The notes beneath the pieces are model-generated. The model was not told the DNA's origin. It searched no databases and saw nothing but the letters and a program-made list of their open reading frames with translations. Shown here piece by piece: positions 1 through 10,630 of a stretch of 64,000 bases of DNA (positions are counted from its first letter, which is position 1; every line of letters starts with the position of its first letter). This DNA is from Endomychus coccineus (Eukaryota; Arthropoda; Insecta; Coleoptera; Endomychidae). The stretch covers positions 265,768,180 to 265,832,179 of the forward strand of contig OY294067.1 of assembly GCA_958510875.1 (NCBI GenBank), read 5' to 3'. A program made the translations under genes and the position numbers.

Positions 1-395
1 CGAATCAACTTCAGGATAGATCTTTATAATTGTGGGTATTTTGGCGCAATGAAATTTGTTGCCAGACTGTTTTACCTCCTCGTTGATATGATGCCTTTAC
101 CTATAGAAAAATTACTTTGTAGTGGTTTTTTAATACATATTTATATATTTGGCAGTTAATGTGTTACAATTTCAATCAATCGTGTTCGTGTTTTGTTCGT
201 TGTTGCGACGTATACATTGTTAGGGGAAGTGCTTAGTACAATTAGCTTTAGTTGATGACATAGTTATCAAACATCTTTAGAAGATGGTTGAGAGATCGAA
301 ACGTACGTAAAGAGTAAAGACGAAAATATACTAAAAATATGTATTAATGTGAAGAATTTACATATAATTCATACATGGGTCAAGAATCATTATTA
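1..395 (+). mobile_element. Penelope-like element 3' end, family A, degenerate fragment
   Basis: The stretch is a diverged third copy of the 3' region seen better at 8945-9650 and 54825-55450. All three share a GTTACAATTT..AATC segment, a (CT)NGA-GATGG..hairpin..CGAAACGT block, a following GTAAAGACGAAAATA segment, and (with the 55 kb copy) ATAATTCATAC..ATCATTATTA. Here the block (about 278-305) is mutated, reading AGAAGATGGTTGAGAGATCGAAACG, so the ribozyme-like hairpin is weakened. No coding sequence remains. The window starts inside it, so its left end is unknown. Confidence 0.5.
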
Positions 396-428
396 TGTAT
401 TAATAGGTCTATGGTAGTTGGTAGATCC

Positions 429-667
429 CAAAGAGTTCTATAGAGTAGACAACTAAGCCTTTCACTGGTATGTTAACGGACATTCTGTTCTTCTCGCACC
501 TGTACTGCGCTGTCACTCGCACGATGTGCGCGCGTTATACTTATACTCTTTGTGATGGAAGGGGAGAGCGCACTAACATGTGCGAGAAGGACAGGATGTC
601 CGACTAGTTACCAGCGCTTTCCTATGCTTAACACACTACTTGGCTACTCTATATATAGAACTCTTTG
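429..667. mobile_element. hAT-type MITE with 8-bp target site duplication
   Basis: The 239-bp segment starts CAAAGAGTTCTATA and ends TATAGAACTCTTTG, and is flanked on both sides by the direct repeat GTAGATCC (421-428 and 668-675). The inverted similarity continues inward as imperfect arms of about 80 bp with a shared GGACAT..TGT..CTTCTCGCAC block. An 8-bp duplication and a CAAAG start fit the hAT superfamily. There is no ORF, so it is non-autonomous. It lies about 290 bp upstream of the RNASEH2A start codon. Confidence 0.85.
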
Positions 668-961
668 GTAGATCCTGTGGCACAGAATAATTCCGGATAT
701 CTCTCTGTCCATGTTTAATAACATTTTGAAGTTTGAACAGCGTTCAACGTATTTCCTATTTTCCCCCCATTTTCCAGGCCTAACCTAAACAGTGCAGTAA
801 CCAAAACCAACCACCTGTAACCATAGTTTTCTCTGTCAGTTCATTTAATAATTTGAAATTTGAAACAAAAAGTATTAATGTTGTAATTTTAAATTTTATT
901 TTACTGTAAAGTGGTAAACAGTCCACAGTCATCGAAAATAAGTGAACTTTTTTTGTTGAAC

Positions 962-1942
962 ATGTCTAAAATCAAGATTGAAACTGAAACACCAGAATCT
1001 GAATCAAATACACCAATTACAAATTTAGAGACCTTGGATGACCATTTGCTTGGTATTGACAATTCACAAAATTCGTTTTACATCACTGAAATACCTGAGT
1101 TGTGCAAAGAATATCCTTGTGTTTTGGGTATTGATGAAGCTGGTAGAGGCCCTGTGTTAGGACCTATGGTTTATGGAACAGCATTTTGTCCTATTAACGA
1201 ATCTGCCTTATTAGCATCGTTGGAATGTGCAGATTCTAAAGCCTTGACTGAACAAAAAAGAGATAATATATTTGTTGATATCTGTAAGAATTCCAAAACA
1301 ATAGGCTGGGCAGTAGAAGTAATTTCACCTAATATAATATGCAATAACATGTTGAGTCGATCAAAATATTCTCTGAATCAGATTTCAATGGATTCAGCTG
1401 TAGGACTTATCAAAGCAGCTATTAAGGGTGGAGTAAATATAGAACACATTTATGTAGATACTGTAGGGAAGCCAGAGAAATATCAGGACTACTTGAAGAC
1501 CATATTCCCAAAGTATAAAATCACAGTAGCTAAGAAAGCTGATTCTACATATTCAATTGTTTCGGCAGCCAGTATTTGTGCAAAAGTAGTAAGAGATCAT
1601 GCCATTCAAACATGGCAATTTCCAGAAGGTCATGACCTATCACATAAACAATTTGGTAGTGGTTATCCTGCTGATCCAGTTACAAAAAAATTCTTGGTTG
1701 ATCATAGTAATTTAGTGTTCGGGTACCCACAGTTGGTTAGATTTAGTTGGTCAACAGCTTCTAATGCTCTTGAAGAGACTGCATACCATGTGGAGTGGGA
1801 AAGTGTTGAAGAAGAAAAAAGTAGTCCTTCAAAAAATGCATCGATAACATCATTTTTCAAAGTTTCATCAAAGTCAAAACCAAAAAAGACTAGCCATGAG
1901 TTTTTTACTAATCGGTGCTTGAGCCGAAATGTTGAATTATGA
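962..1942 (+). CDS. RNASEH2A: Ribonuclease H2 subunit A (catalytic)
   Basis: Nuclear RNase H2 removes single ribonucleotides and RNA-DNA hybrids from DNA; subunit A carries the active site. The ATG at 962 gives 326 aa (human protein about 300). The frame stays open upstream to a TAA at 890, but without another ATG. Visible motifs are GIDEAGRGPVLGPM (catalytic DE at residues 58-59), ADSKALTEQKR (about 90-100), YVDTVG (catalytic D near 166), KADSTYSIVSAASICAKVVRD (catalytic D near 194; written here only as KADSTYS..AKVVRD in essence) and FGSGYPADP (about 232-240). The C-terminus has a PCNA-binding-like ITSFF (295-299) and the family's final TSHEFF segment. It is a single exon with no frameshift, so apparently functional. 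The N-terminal 45 residues are acidic and not conserved. Subunits B and C are not in the window. Confidence 0.97.
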   Translation: MSKIKIETETPESESNTPITNLETLDDHLLGIDNSQNSFYITEIPELCKEYPCVLGIDEAGRGPVLGPMVYGTAFCPINESALLASLECADSKALTEQKRDNIFVDICKNSKTIGWAVEVISPNIICNNMLSRSKYSLNQISMDSAVGLIKAAIKGGVNIEHIYVDTVGKPEKYQDYLKTIFPKYKITVAKKADSTYSIVSAASICAKVVRDHAIQTWQFPEGHDLSHKQFGSGYPADPVTKKFLVDHSNLVFGYPQLVRFSWSTASNALEETAYHVEWESVEEEKSSPSKNASITSFFKVSSKSKPKKTSHEFFTNRCLSRNVEL

Positions 1943-2386
1943 TATCATTTGTGAATTGATAATGAAATGTAGTTCATCCTTATGTTGAGTATCAACTATA
2001 TTAATTGATGTTAATATAATGAACTGATATCCCTGATTTACAAAAATCGAGTTGATTACATCCTTCATACAAAAATTATAAAAATTCTCACTATAGTTTT
2101 TGTAAAGTTATTACTGTTTTGAAAGTTGATGGGGTATCAAAATAAGATCTGTTAAAAAAGTGAGAAATCATTCCTTTTCTTCAAAGTGCATTATTGTTAT
2201 AGTTTTATTTGTCTGATTACTCAACTAACCAAACTAACCCAATATTCATGTTGGACATTGGATATTCTTATATATATATTGTTCCACTGGAAAGAATGTG
2301 AATTATGGAATATAGAATTTTGCGAATATGTAATTAAGACAAAAGTTTGTAAAAATATAAATTGTCAAATGAAATTGTATTATTGA

Positions 2387-2392
2387 AATAAA
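2387..2392 (+). promoter_or_regulatory. Probable RNASEH2A polyadenylation signal
   Basis: This is the first AATAAA downstream of the RNASEH2A stop codon, about 445 bp into the presumed 3' UTR. The UTR stretch 1943-2386 is AT-rich and holds no credible gene. The assignment is inferred from position only. Confidence 0.4.
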
Positions 2393-2430
2393 ATATTTAG
2401 TTATTTGCTGATCTTAATATTTCATGATAC

Positions 2431-2752
2431 AGAACTGAAGAGATTAATTATATTATATTTGTAACTGTTTGCACCATTTTGCATATTGAAGTGCTGATTA
2501 TGTAATTGTTCTAGAAGGAACAAAAGTTCATTAACTTGATACATTAAACCTTGGATCTTGTATCAAAGGCATCACGCCCTAGTGCTTAAAACAGAACTGA
2601 AGAGATTAATTATACAATTTTTTTAACCGTTTGCGCCATTTGGAATATTGAAAATGGTAAATTATGTAATTGTTTTAGAAGGAACCAAAATTCATTAACT
2701 TCATACAATATTGGGTCTTGTATTAAAGGCTTCACGCCCTAGTGCTTAAAAC
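2431..2752. repeat. Tandem duplication, ~160-bp unit, two copies
   Basis: Two diverged copies (2431-2592 and 2593-2752) both start AGAACTGAAGAGATTAATTA and end with TCACGCCCTAGTGCTTAAAAC. A third copy begins at 2753 but stops after about a dozen bases. No coding capacity is seen. Confidence 0.8.
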
Positions 2753-2899
2753 AGAGTTGAAAACCTGACCTTTCAATATTATATTTTAAATTCCTTTAAT
2801 GATTTACCAACTAATAACATTTTATATACGTGTTTTCTTTGCCGTATTTTTACTTGCCCTAGTGTAAGAAATGTCTATATCTGGACAATTTTCGAGATG

Positions 2900-3190
2900 A
2901 TGTATGTGCGTAACCCAATAGAAACAAATGAACTCCTTAAAAAGTTAATTCGTGCCAATGACAAATATAAAAAGATATAGTTTCCACGAAAACAAAATGC
3001 GTAGAATACGTTGGAGTATACATCATTAAATTTGCTAGAAAGAAACACTCTATATCCTCCATTGAAGAATTGGGTGAAATGTAGGCTGTTACTATTAGAA
3101 TTAGACAACGTTGTTCATTAATAATGCTTTCTGCGGTACAAATATCTCCACACGCTTCACTCACAGCTGAAAGAACGCCAGCTACCATAG
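2900..3190 (-). mobile_element. Non-LTR retrotransposon endonuclease fragment
   Basis: The reverse strand encodes INEQRCLILIVTAYISPNSS followed by a FFLANLMMYTPT-like stretch. This resembles the second core block (Y-x-P-P/S-N-S) of the apurinic-type endonuclease of non-LTR elements. The catalytic part after it is missing. The fragment has the opposite orientation to the RT fragment at 3440-4385. A short perfect hairpin (CATAGATAAC at 3186-3195 pairing with 3214-3223) sits at its 5' edge. Confidence 0.5.
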
Positions 3191-3439
3191 ATAACTGTAC
3201 TACCTGCAGTAGAGTTATCTATGCCAGCTACTAACAATTTCGTTATGGCTCCACCTCACCTACCACAAGCGCATGCGTGTGACGATTTCGTCTAGTATAG
3301 GATGCCTCTGTAAAAACGTATTCTACGTTAATAGAGAAAGCTTCATCTATAATGGTACGAAACGTTACGATTGAGCCGTTCCCATTATTCGTACGAATTT
3401 GAAATTTTGCAATTGCTCTAAAGTGGTGAAATGGGAACT

Positions 3440-4385
3440 GTATTGTTTTTGGGCGCGATAACCCCGTTTCAAGATTTAGTTTTTGGAAAATTAATAAAAA
3501 TTAGATTAAATTCATTTTCAAAAAAATGTAATATTTTACCCGAATCTCAATTTGAAAAATTGAATAGAATCGGTCATTACGTGATGAAAATCCATTCTAA
3601 ACTTAAACAAAAGTTCGATTTTCACTAGTTTAATAAATATGTACTTTGTTATATTTGTTCACAGAAATCTACTGTGAATGTGTTAGTAAAACTATAGTCA
3701 CATTTGTTATTAAACTAGTGAAAATAGAACTTTTAATAGTCATTTTATTTAAATCTCAATTTGGTTCCTAAGAAAGCAAATCTACCCAAAACGTTGTATT
3801 GTAATTTACTGATCTCATTTACAAATCGGTTCCTAAAATAAAACCATCAATGGGAGTCTCATTTTATTGACCTAGCAAAGGCAATTTTAGAAGAGGAAAC
3901 ATTGAAACCATCTGGATTATATTTAGAAAATCGAAAACAAACCGTAAAAGTTAAAAAATATAATGAGTAATGGAAAAACAATTCAATGTAGAGTAGTACA
4001 ATAAGGAGCTGTATTGGGACCAATAGGTACTCTTCAGTATATTATACATTAATTGTTCTCAGTAGGAGCTACTGGTAGGATTAGTTTTGTAGATGGTACT
4101 GCATTTTTTTCTGTAGAGAACCATAGAAGGACTTAATTTATTAAAGAATGGTTTGATTATAAAGAACTATCCTTTAACTTCAATAAAGCCCACATTTGAC
4201 CATTCTGTAAGTACAAATGTACCTTGTCACATTATCAATTCTTAACAATTCAAGATACAAAGAGAATAACTTTAGCAAAACATATAAAGTATCTAGGAAT
4301 TATTATAGACTCTCATTTTGACTTGGGGACCTCCATGAAAACTTTATAATTAAAAAATTGAGAAGTGTCCTTTATAATGTTCCGT
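3440..4385 (+). pseudogene. Non-LTR reverse transcriptase fragment, broken
   Basis: Pieces of a CR1/jockey-like reverse transcriptase can be followed in order. They are EKL-type GKLIKIRLNSF..NILPESQF (about 3480-3555), FIDLAKA (about 3863), GLYLENRKQTVKV (about 3915-3955), QGAVLGP (about 4005), a FVDGTAFF corresponding to the FADD catalytic block (about 4085-4112), and HIKYLGIIIDSHFD (about 4280-4325). Frameshifts and stops separate them, and a hairpin MITE (3606-3740) interrupts the reading. The catalytic aspartate pair is degraded. The fragment ends where a hAT element begins. Confidence 0.75.
3606..3740. mobile_element. Hairpin MITE inside the RT fragment
   Basis: The arms AAAAGTTCGATTTTCACTAG.. 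and ..CTAGTGAAAATAGAACTTTT are inverted, followed by TTTAATAA on each inner side. A smaller inner inverted pair is TTCACAG/CTGTGAA. The terminal sequence matches the longer hairpin at 26170-26345, so both belong to one family. No ORF. Confidence 0.7.
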
Positions 4386-4413
4386 CAGCTCAAAGTCATT
4401 TAGCATACTGTCT

Positions 4414-6440
4414 AAGGGGGGGAGGCAACCTGCGGCTCTTTGAAGGATTATTTGTGGCTCTCAGGGCCGGAACTACAATAGGGCAACCGGGGCAATGCCC
4501 AGGGGCCCCCGGGCTCGGGGGGCCCCCTGAGCGAAGGACAAAAACAGAAAAATTTTTTCGAAGTGCAAGCATTTTTAGCGCTGTCTTATTGTTTTTCGTT
4601 ATGTGAAAATTTATTAACTGATTAATTTATTTATTTAGAATAATAAAAGCTATTGCGAAAAATCTGTTTAATATAATTACCTCTAAATCTATAAGATTCT
4701 GTACAAATCTTGAGCTTAGAAAAAAATGGTATTGTTAGAAGGGTGAGATTTTATAAACGTAAAGAATTTATCATTTTATTTTTCCGAAGTTACCTTTTTC
4801 TCGGATATACATGTCGTAAAAGAGCTAGCTCATTTTTTGATAATTGAAAATGCGTTACTGTCATCCAGCTACCCAGATGTTTGTCAGCCCTTCTCATGTT
4901 TCTGACAGTCCCAGTCACTACGGCAAAAGCTGAACGATCGTTTTCCAAATTAAAATTAATCAAAAGTTACTTGCGGAGCTCGATGCAACAAGAAAGGCCG
5001 AGCAACTTATCATTGTTATCAATCGAAAATCTGAGAGCGCGCACAATTGATTTCGATAAAGTCATTGAACAATTTATCTCTTCAAAAGCAAGAAAAAGAA
5101 AGTTCTAAATTTTTTTTCTCAAAATCGAATCGTGATTATGAGCATTAGTTTAATCTTTTAATACTAAAATCTTATCGAACAACTTCTGAATATTAGCGAA
5201 TTAAAGCTGATTTATAATGACTACCCGAATATCTCATCCTTCTCTATATATTTCATAATTTTGTAATGTAAGGGATGAAAGTACCGTATAATATTATAGC
5301 TAAGAATATATTACTACTTTACATGTTATAATGTCTGATATTTTAACTTACAAATTAATATGTTATACAACGTGAAAAATGTGTAAGACAAATAAAACAA
5401 ATTATTTATGAATAGAAATAATAATGCCTTGTTTCTTTTTTTTACAAAAATTGGAAAAATTGACAAACTCAATAGAGAAATAGGGCCCCGAACTTAGTCT
5501 TGCCCCGGGGTCCCTTAAACTCTAGGTCCGGCCCTGGCTGGCTCTCGAGAAATGTACCATTTTTGTTTTTTCATTTTTGTGCTATTATATTTAAAAAAAA
5601 TATTATCGTTCCGTATGTGTTTCAAAATGTCTTTTAAATTACTGACAACAAATATGAAAGACTAAGTGCAACGTTGTAACAAATTTCATTTCCGTCCAAG
5701 TTAAGAATGATATGACTCATCGAAAACTGCGCGAACGAACATAAACAGTGGCGTAATCCAGACCGATTTTGAATATGTAAATATTAAACAAGAAAAACTC
5801 AACGAGTATAAAAAAAAACTAGAAGGAATATTGACGGAATTCCAAAATAGATTTCAAGACTTGAAATATTTTAAATCGTCTCTCGATTTTTTTCTGAATC
5901 CATTTGAAATTAACATAATACAAGGTGAGTTTTCCATTTCCAATATAATTATGACCCAAAAAGCATCTGGAGAATTAGAATTGATAGAGATGCAAGACGA
6001 TCAAGCTCTACAATTAAAATATAAGTCGACGTCGATTACTGAATTTTGGAAATTTGAACCAGAATCGAAGTATCCTGAATTAAAAAAGGATTCTTGTCGA
6101 ATTATTTCAATATTCGGAACAACGTACTGATGTGAATCATTTTATTCCACTTTAAAATTCGTGAAATCCAAACACCGATCAGTATTAACTAACCAGCACC
6201 TCAAAGAATTACTGAGAAGTGCTGTCACCAATTATTCACCAAATTTTAAAGAATTATCAAGATTAGTAAAATAAATGTGTTTAATTTTTAATATTTGAAT
6301 TTAATACACATATTTTGTACTTTTATTTTTTATGTTTTCAATAAATATAAAAAAATGTTTAATACTTTTTTTGCATACCTTTTAAATACGTATTTAATTG
6401 CGGCTCGCGAAAAATTTCAAATTTTGAAAAATGGCCCATA
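4414..6440 (+). mobile_element. Degenerate hAT element (ZBED/GTF2IRD2-like transposase), host of a nested hAT
   Basis: The left part (about 4414-4461) reads GGCAACCTGCGGCTC. The right part (5537-about 6440) contains the C-terminal region of a transposase, with ELIEMQDDQALQLK, FWKFEPESKYPELKK, SIFGTTY, CESFYSTLKFVKSK and NQHLKELLRSA (about 5960-6235). This order (E-x-Q, FW, YP-L, FG-TY-CE, S-x-K..KS, LT-HL) is that of the domesticated-type ZBED5/GTF2IRD2 hAT transposases. A stop after GTTY and loss of the N-terminal half make it a relic. The 4462-5536 element is inserted in its 5' part. Confidence 0.7.
4462..5536 (+). mobile_element. hAT (Ac-like) element nested in another hAT
   Basis: The termini are inverted: CAGGGCCGGAACTA at the left and TAGGTCCGGCCCTG at the right. 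The repeat TGGCTCT flanks both sides (4455-4461 and 5539-5545, with one or two extra bases at the right), as expected for an 8-bp hAT duplication with small changes. At 4881-5108 an open stretch encodes VPVTTAKAERSFSKLKLIKS..LSLLSIENLRA, the hAT dimerisation domain (hATC) of ZMYM1-like transposases. Only that domain survives, so the 1075-bp element is an internal deletion derivative. The left end is unusually G/C-rich. Confidence 0.85.
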
Positions 6441-6479
6441 GGATGGAGTGGAGTATCAAAATCGTTAATGCTGAATAAA

Positions 6480-7345
6480 CTCATATACTCTACAGTAGTA
6501 ATAGGAATAGACAAATCACAATTATAGTGAGCAACCTGATAGTGCTTAAGGCACTAGAGTCATACACAATCACCTCACAATGTGTACTTGATTGCGTCAA
6601 AGAACCAACGGCACTAGTAATGAACCCCAATAGAGTAACACACACGTGTGGGAGTTGAAGAAACCAAACGAGAAGGGACAGAAACTGCCATCGCACTCGC
6701 TAAAGCGGGGGCGGAAAAACCACTGATTGAACCAGAGCCAACCTGTGGCATTTCTCATGCCACAGCGAAATCTGTAATCCAAAAATGGCTCGAGATAGAG
6801 CACCGTGCCTACTGGAGAGAGCTGCCCCGTATGTCGCACTCCAAGCGACTGATGGGAGATCTCCAGCAGCAACGAATGAAAAATCGGCTGACGTTCAGCA
6901 GATAAGAAATACGGAATTTTGTTGCATTCCTGACCGGACACGCCCCATGCAACAAACATCACTAGGTACACGATGGGACTGGTAGATCAGCCCACTTGCA
7001 GGGGTTGCGGCGTGGAAGATGAGACACCTATGCATGTGCTGTGTCAGTGCATGGCATACACGGCTGGTCGTCGGACATACCTCGGAGACGATAAGACTAC
7101 ACCCGAGGAAATCAGAAGTATCCCCTATATCAGGCTACTGAAATTCATAGAATACACCGGACTGATGAGGAGGTAGAAACAAGTGAGGGCACAATAGGAC
7201 TATAATGACTGCAGTGCTGTGGGGCTCTCCTTAGGATGGAGAACCAACCTCACGGAGGAGGGGTTTTAGTCGGTAGGAATCCGGCACATCCGGGGGCACG
7301 GGCACCCGAGGCGTCTATGCAAGATTTCCCCTCCTCTACCCAAAA
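6480..7345 (+). pseudogene. Non-LTR retrotransposon 3' end: RNase H tail and zinc knuckle
   Basis: Translated pieces run from a broken RNase H tail (HTCGVEETKREGTETAIALA, about 6640-6700) through IEPEPTCGIS and LTGHAP-like text to the terminal zinc knuckle CRGCGVEDETPMHVLCQC (about 6988-7045) and YIRLLKFIEYTGLM (about 7126-7165). It is the C-terminus of a jockey/R1-like polyprotein with several frameshifts. After the stop (7176) comes a GC-rich 3' UTR that ends at an A-rich tract near 7340. It belongs to a different family from the copies at 16, 18 and 46 kb. Confidence 0.75.
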
Positions 7346-7893
7346 AAAATATAATAAATAGGAATATACAACATGAGATAATTGTTATACAATACTTACT
7401 TATAATTACTAAATCAATCCAAAGAAACGAAGAAACTCTATAGGTCAAGCCATGAGTAGCCTACACGCCACAAAAACAAATATATAATACAAGTTACAAC
7501 AAAATCTACAGATTAGAGTTCTTACTATTTTCTTGATCCAGCCAGGTTCAATTCTCTTCTAAAAAATATTCATCTGTTCATCATTTCAGCGATTGAAAAA
7601 TTTAAAAGATATATTCATTTTAAAATTGGTGAAATATTTGACTGAGGTAGTTCATTTGCCTCTGGTTTTGGAGGTTATTACACTGGCTAGAGCCATATAC
7701 AATCAAACAATCTCAAATAAATGGTAAATTTCTATTGTATTTGTTTAATTTCTATGATATTCAATAAATGTAAATAGATGCCAGACTAATATGCCAAATA
7801 TCATAATTAACTTGAGAATTATTCATTTTAATTTGATAAGTTGCTGGTAAAGTGATGTTTTAAATAGATATTTACATACACTGCATCAGAAAC
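7346..7893. other. Intergenic stretch without recognisable features
   Basis: The sequence is AT-rich with frequent stops in all frames. It separates the non-LTR 3' end from the 3' side of CFDP1. Nothing identifiable is seen. Confidence 0.5.
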
Positions 7894-7899
7894 TTTATT
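7894..7899 (-). promoter_or_regulatory. Probable CFDP1 polyadenylation signal
   Basis: TTTATT on + gives AATAAA on the reverse strand, about 100 bp after the CFDP1 stop codon (7997-7999). The distance is typical of a short insect 3' UTR. Inference from position and hexamer only. Confidence 0.5.
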
Positions 7900-7996
7900 A
7901 AAATTAAAGTTTTACAGGAAACATATGTGGAAAATTATGAGTCAAAACAGGAATGTATAAAAATAAAACACTAAATACTGAGTTACTTAAATTAAA

Positions 7997-10630
7997 CTAG
8001 AATGGAGTGTCGACATTGTTCATGCGTTTATTTCTTTCTATAGTTCGGACTTCTTTCTCTATTTCAAATCTTCTTACATCAGCCCTCTGTAAGAAATCTT
8101 GTCTTTCAAGGTATCTGAAAATGAATGTTAAAATTGCAATCATTCCTGCTGCTTTAGCACTTGGAGTTAAATGTGAGACAATGAAAATGACAATGCAATT
8201 TCAAAATGCAAAAACTTCTGTTCGAAACCTCATCATCAAAATTACAAAATTTGATGAGTTAAAATGGGATTTTAGAGCAGTACAATTTAATAACTGGCCA
8301 GTATGCAAGTGTCAGTAGATTTTTTTTACAAAAACAAACTTTCTTGAACCTTCTAACCTAGTATTCCTAAAATATTTAAAAATTTTACAAATCAACCCGC
8401 GGTAACGTTGCCGCCTGGAGTTTCGAACCAACACTATTAGAAGCAAAAGTATATTGAGCCAGAATTTCACCCCCTGAGCTGTACTCACTGATGCAGTAAC
8501 TTTCCATTCCGTTTATTAATTTGTAGTGGCCAGTTATTAATATTATTCACTTTATTATTTTACCGATGTTTATTAATCTGTATGGGCTGATCATTAATTT
8601 TAAGAACCATTTCATATTGTAAGGAAGATTTATAATTTTTTTTTCTTACTGACCTGTTATTATTTTTACTGACTGTAATATTATCATACTGGCCATTTGA
8701 AATAAAATAATGGAAAAATGTACTGTCCATAACATTGAAATACTGATCATTTAGTTTGTACCAAAATTAAATTTGATAAAATCTCTTTTCACCAATCAAA
8801 AAGCTGTTTTGTTCTGTTATTCCCTCTCCCCTTAATAATTAGCAATATCTTCCATCAATTCTAATAATATAAACAATAACTAAGAATTGGCCAGTATTTT
8901 ATTGTTGTCAATCTCAATAATTTCTATGCAAAAAATTAATCAATAAACTTAGTTTTTTAAGAATGCCTTATGGTACTAAAAAAGCAAATTTATATCATCA
9001 ATTTGATTACAAGAATGTTAATATTTTAACTAAGGAAACCAATTATTATAAAAGATCTATTCTGGAGATGATTCACATAAAACGTGACTTCAAATCTGTA
9101 AATCATAGGACTGATATTCAGACATTAAGTCAGATTTATACTAACTTAATTAATTAAAACTCTAGCAAATTCCTACATGCGTCTTTATAATGTTAAAAGT
9201 ATATTTTAGGTAGAATGCCCAAAAGTAATATTCCAATGTAGGTCTGCAACCTTTTTCAAGTACTTCATAAATCGTTACATCTGGTTCAAGAGTAGATACT
9301 TAACATAATAGTTTGATCTTTAGTCGTTGAGACACTATACAAACATGCACTTGTATATTATAAGAATATTACTGAATAGTGGATTCTTGTTATATTTTAT
9401 ACTTGAAATATTGATGTGGTACAATTTTGATTATTCGTGGTTCTGTTCATTTCAGAGACGTGAGCATTTTAAATTGAAATTGGTGCGATATGGACGCTTT
9501 GTACTATAATTAGTTTTAAAAAAAAACCTTTTTGGACATAAAAGTCTTCTGATGATGGTCGTGAGACCGAAACGTATGTAAAGACGAAAATATAAAATAA
9601 AGTGTTAATGTGACCTATTCCCGAGAATTTTATATATAAGCTATTAATGCCATAAACGAATTTTTCTTGACGTTAAAAATGTTACCCTTATGAGCTTAAT
9701 AAAATATTAACTCACCCATCCTTCCCTTTATTATGGGTTTGTAGTTCTTCTTCAATATTCTGTTCCCTTTTGAAACTGTCCCAGTCTAGTTTAGATTTCT
9801 CCAAAGTACTAATTTTCTGCTTTTTTCCTAACTGACTTAGAACACTTCCTATACCACTCAGACCGACATGTTTTGCATTTCCTTTTCCATTGGAATTGGA
9901 TGGGTTACACAACAGTCTAGCTTCTGCTGAATTTTTTGGAACCTCTTTCTCAATTTTAACTTCTTCACCAGCAAATTCAAATATTTGTGTGATTTTAACC
10001 TTTTCTGGTCTTTTACTTTGTTGTGATTCTAATTCTTTCTTTGTAGTAATGGGCTTTAGCACACTATTTTTACTTGAAGTATCATTTTTAGACTTGAATC
10101 CAGTATCTTGCATAAAATCTGCCCATAAAGCATCATCATTTTTCTTTTTCTCTTCTGCAGTTAGTTCACTAGGAGAGTTTTCATTAGCTGTAACATAAGT
10201 GGAATAAATGGTAATTTGTGTAGTGAAGGGGAACATATTCTAGATAATTACCAAATAATTTATTGACTATTTAATTTGTAATTCCGGCATATTTAAAATC
10301 GATATGTCACTAAGAGTTGGGTATTTGTTTCTAGTAGCATAAATGAGTGTGATAATATCAGAAGTTTTGAAATGGAAATTGCAGGTAATTATTAGAATTG
10401 ATAACCTGATACATACTTGGTGTTTGTGAATTATATTTCAGTTTCTTTGTTGATCGTGAACGTTTCTTTTTCCTTTTCTGTCCCCTTTTACCTAGATCTT
10501 CTGCGTCTGAAAGTGGATCTTCAGAGTCACCATCAGAATCTACTTCTGATACCACATCTTCTGTTTTCTTAATCGGTAAGTAATCTTCATCACTGGTATC
10601 GCTATCTTCTAGTAGTTCATTGATATTCAT
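7997..10630 (-). CDS. CFDP1: CFDP1/BCNT family chromatin protein, three exons
   Basis: The exons are 10630-10417, 10187-9716 and 8114-7997 (214 + 472 + 118 nt, 267 aa). Both introns have GT-AG ends (donors gtatgt and gtgagt, acceptors gttacag and ttttcag) and the split codons join cleanly. The N-terminus is acidic (EDSDTSDEDY, VDSDGDSEDP) followed by a basic KRGQKRKKKRSR block. The C-terminus is the BCNT domain: KISTLEKSKLDWDSFK in exon 2, then YLERQDFLQRADVRRFEIEK in exon 3. BCNT proteins (yeast Swc5, Drosophila Yeti, human CFDP1) belong to the machinery that deposits H2A.Z. The 1.6 kb intron 2 holds a tRNA-like sequence and a Penelope 3' end. The gene is head to head with p130CAS, about 2.5 kb apart. 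Confidence 0.95.
8400..8490 (-). mobile_element. tRNA-like sequence (SINE head or tRNA pseudogene)
   Basis: On the reverse strand a Pol III A-box-like GCTCAGGGGGTG is followed about 40 bp later by a B-box GGTTCGAAACTCC (8418-8429 on +). Spacing fits a tRNA-derived promoter, but the acceptor and D stems do not pair well, so a functional tRNA is unlikely. It lies in CFDP1 intron 2. Confidence 0.45.
8945..9650 (+). mobile_element. Penelope-like element 3' end, family A, in CFDP1 intron
   Basis: At 8963-9157 a reading frame encodes FDYKNVNILTKETNYYKRSI..EMIHIKRD..VNHRTDIQTLSQIY, the C-terminal tail found after the GIY-YIG domain of Penelope-like polyproteins. A 3' UTR follows, ending with a hammerhead-like block (9549-9575): CTGATGA, T, stem GGTC-GTGA-GACC, GAAACGT. 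The element is antisense to CFDP1. A second copy at 54825-55450 has the same order, which confirms the unit. The rest of the element (RT, endonuclease) is missing, so it is 5'-truncated. Confidence 0.75.

Noticed and set aside
911..961. Longer RNASEH2A N-terminus starting at a GTG codon at 911
   Set aside because: Eukaryotic initiation at GTG is not expected; the first in-frame ATG is at 962.
8400..8490. Functional tRNA gene
   Set aside because: A and B boxes are visible but the cloverleaf stems do not pair; kept only as a SINE head or pseudogene.
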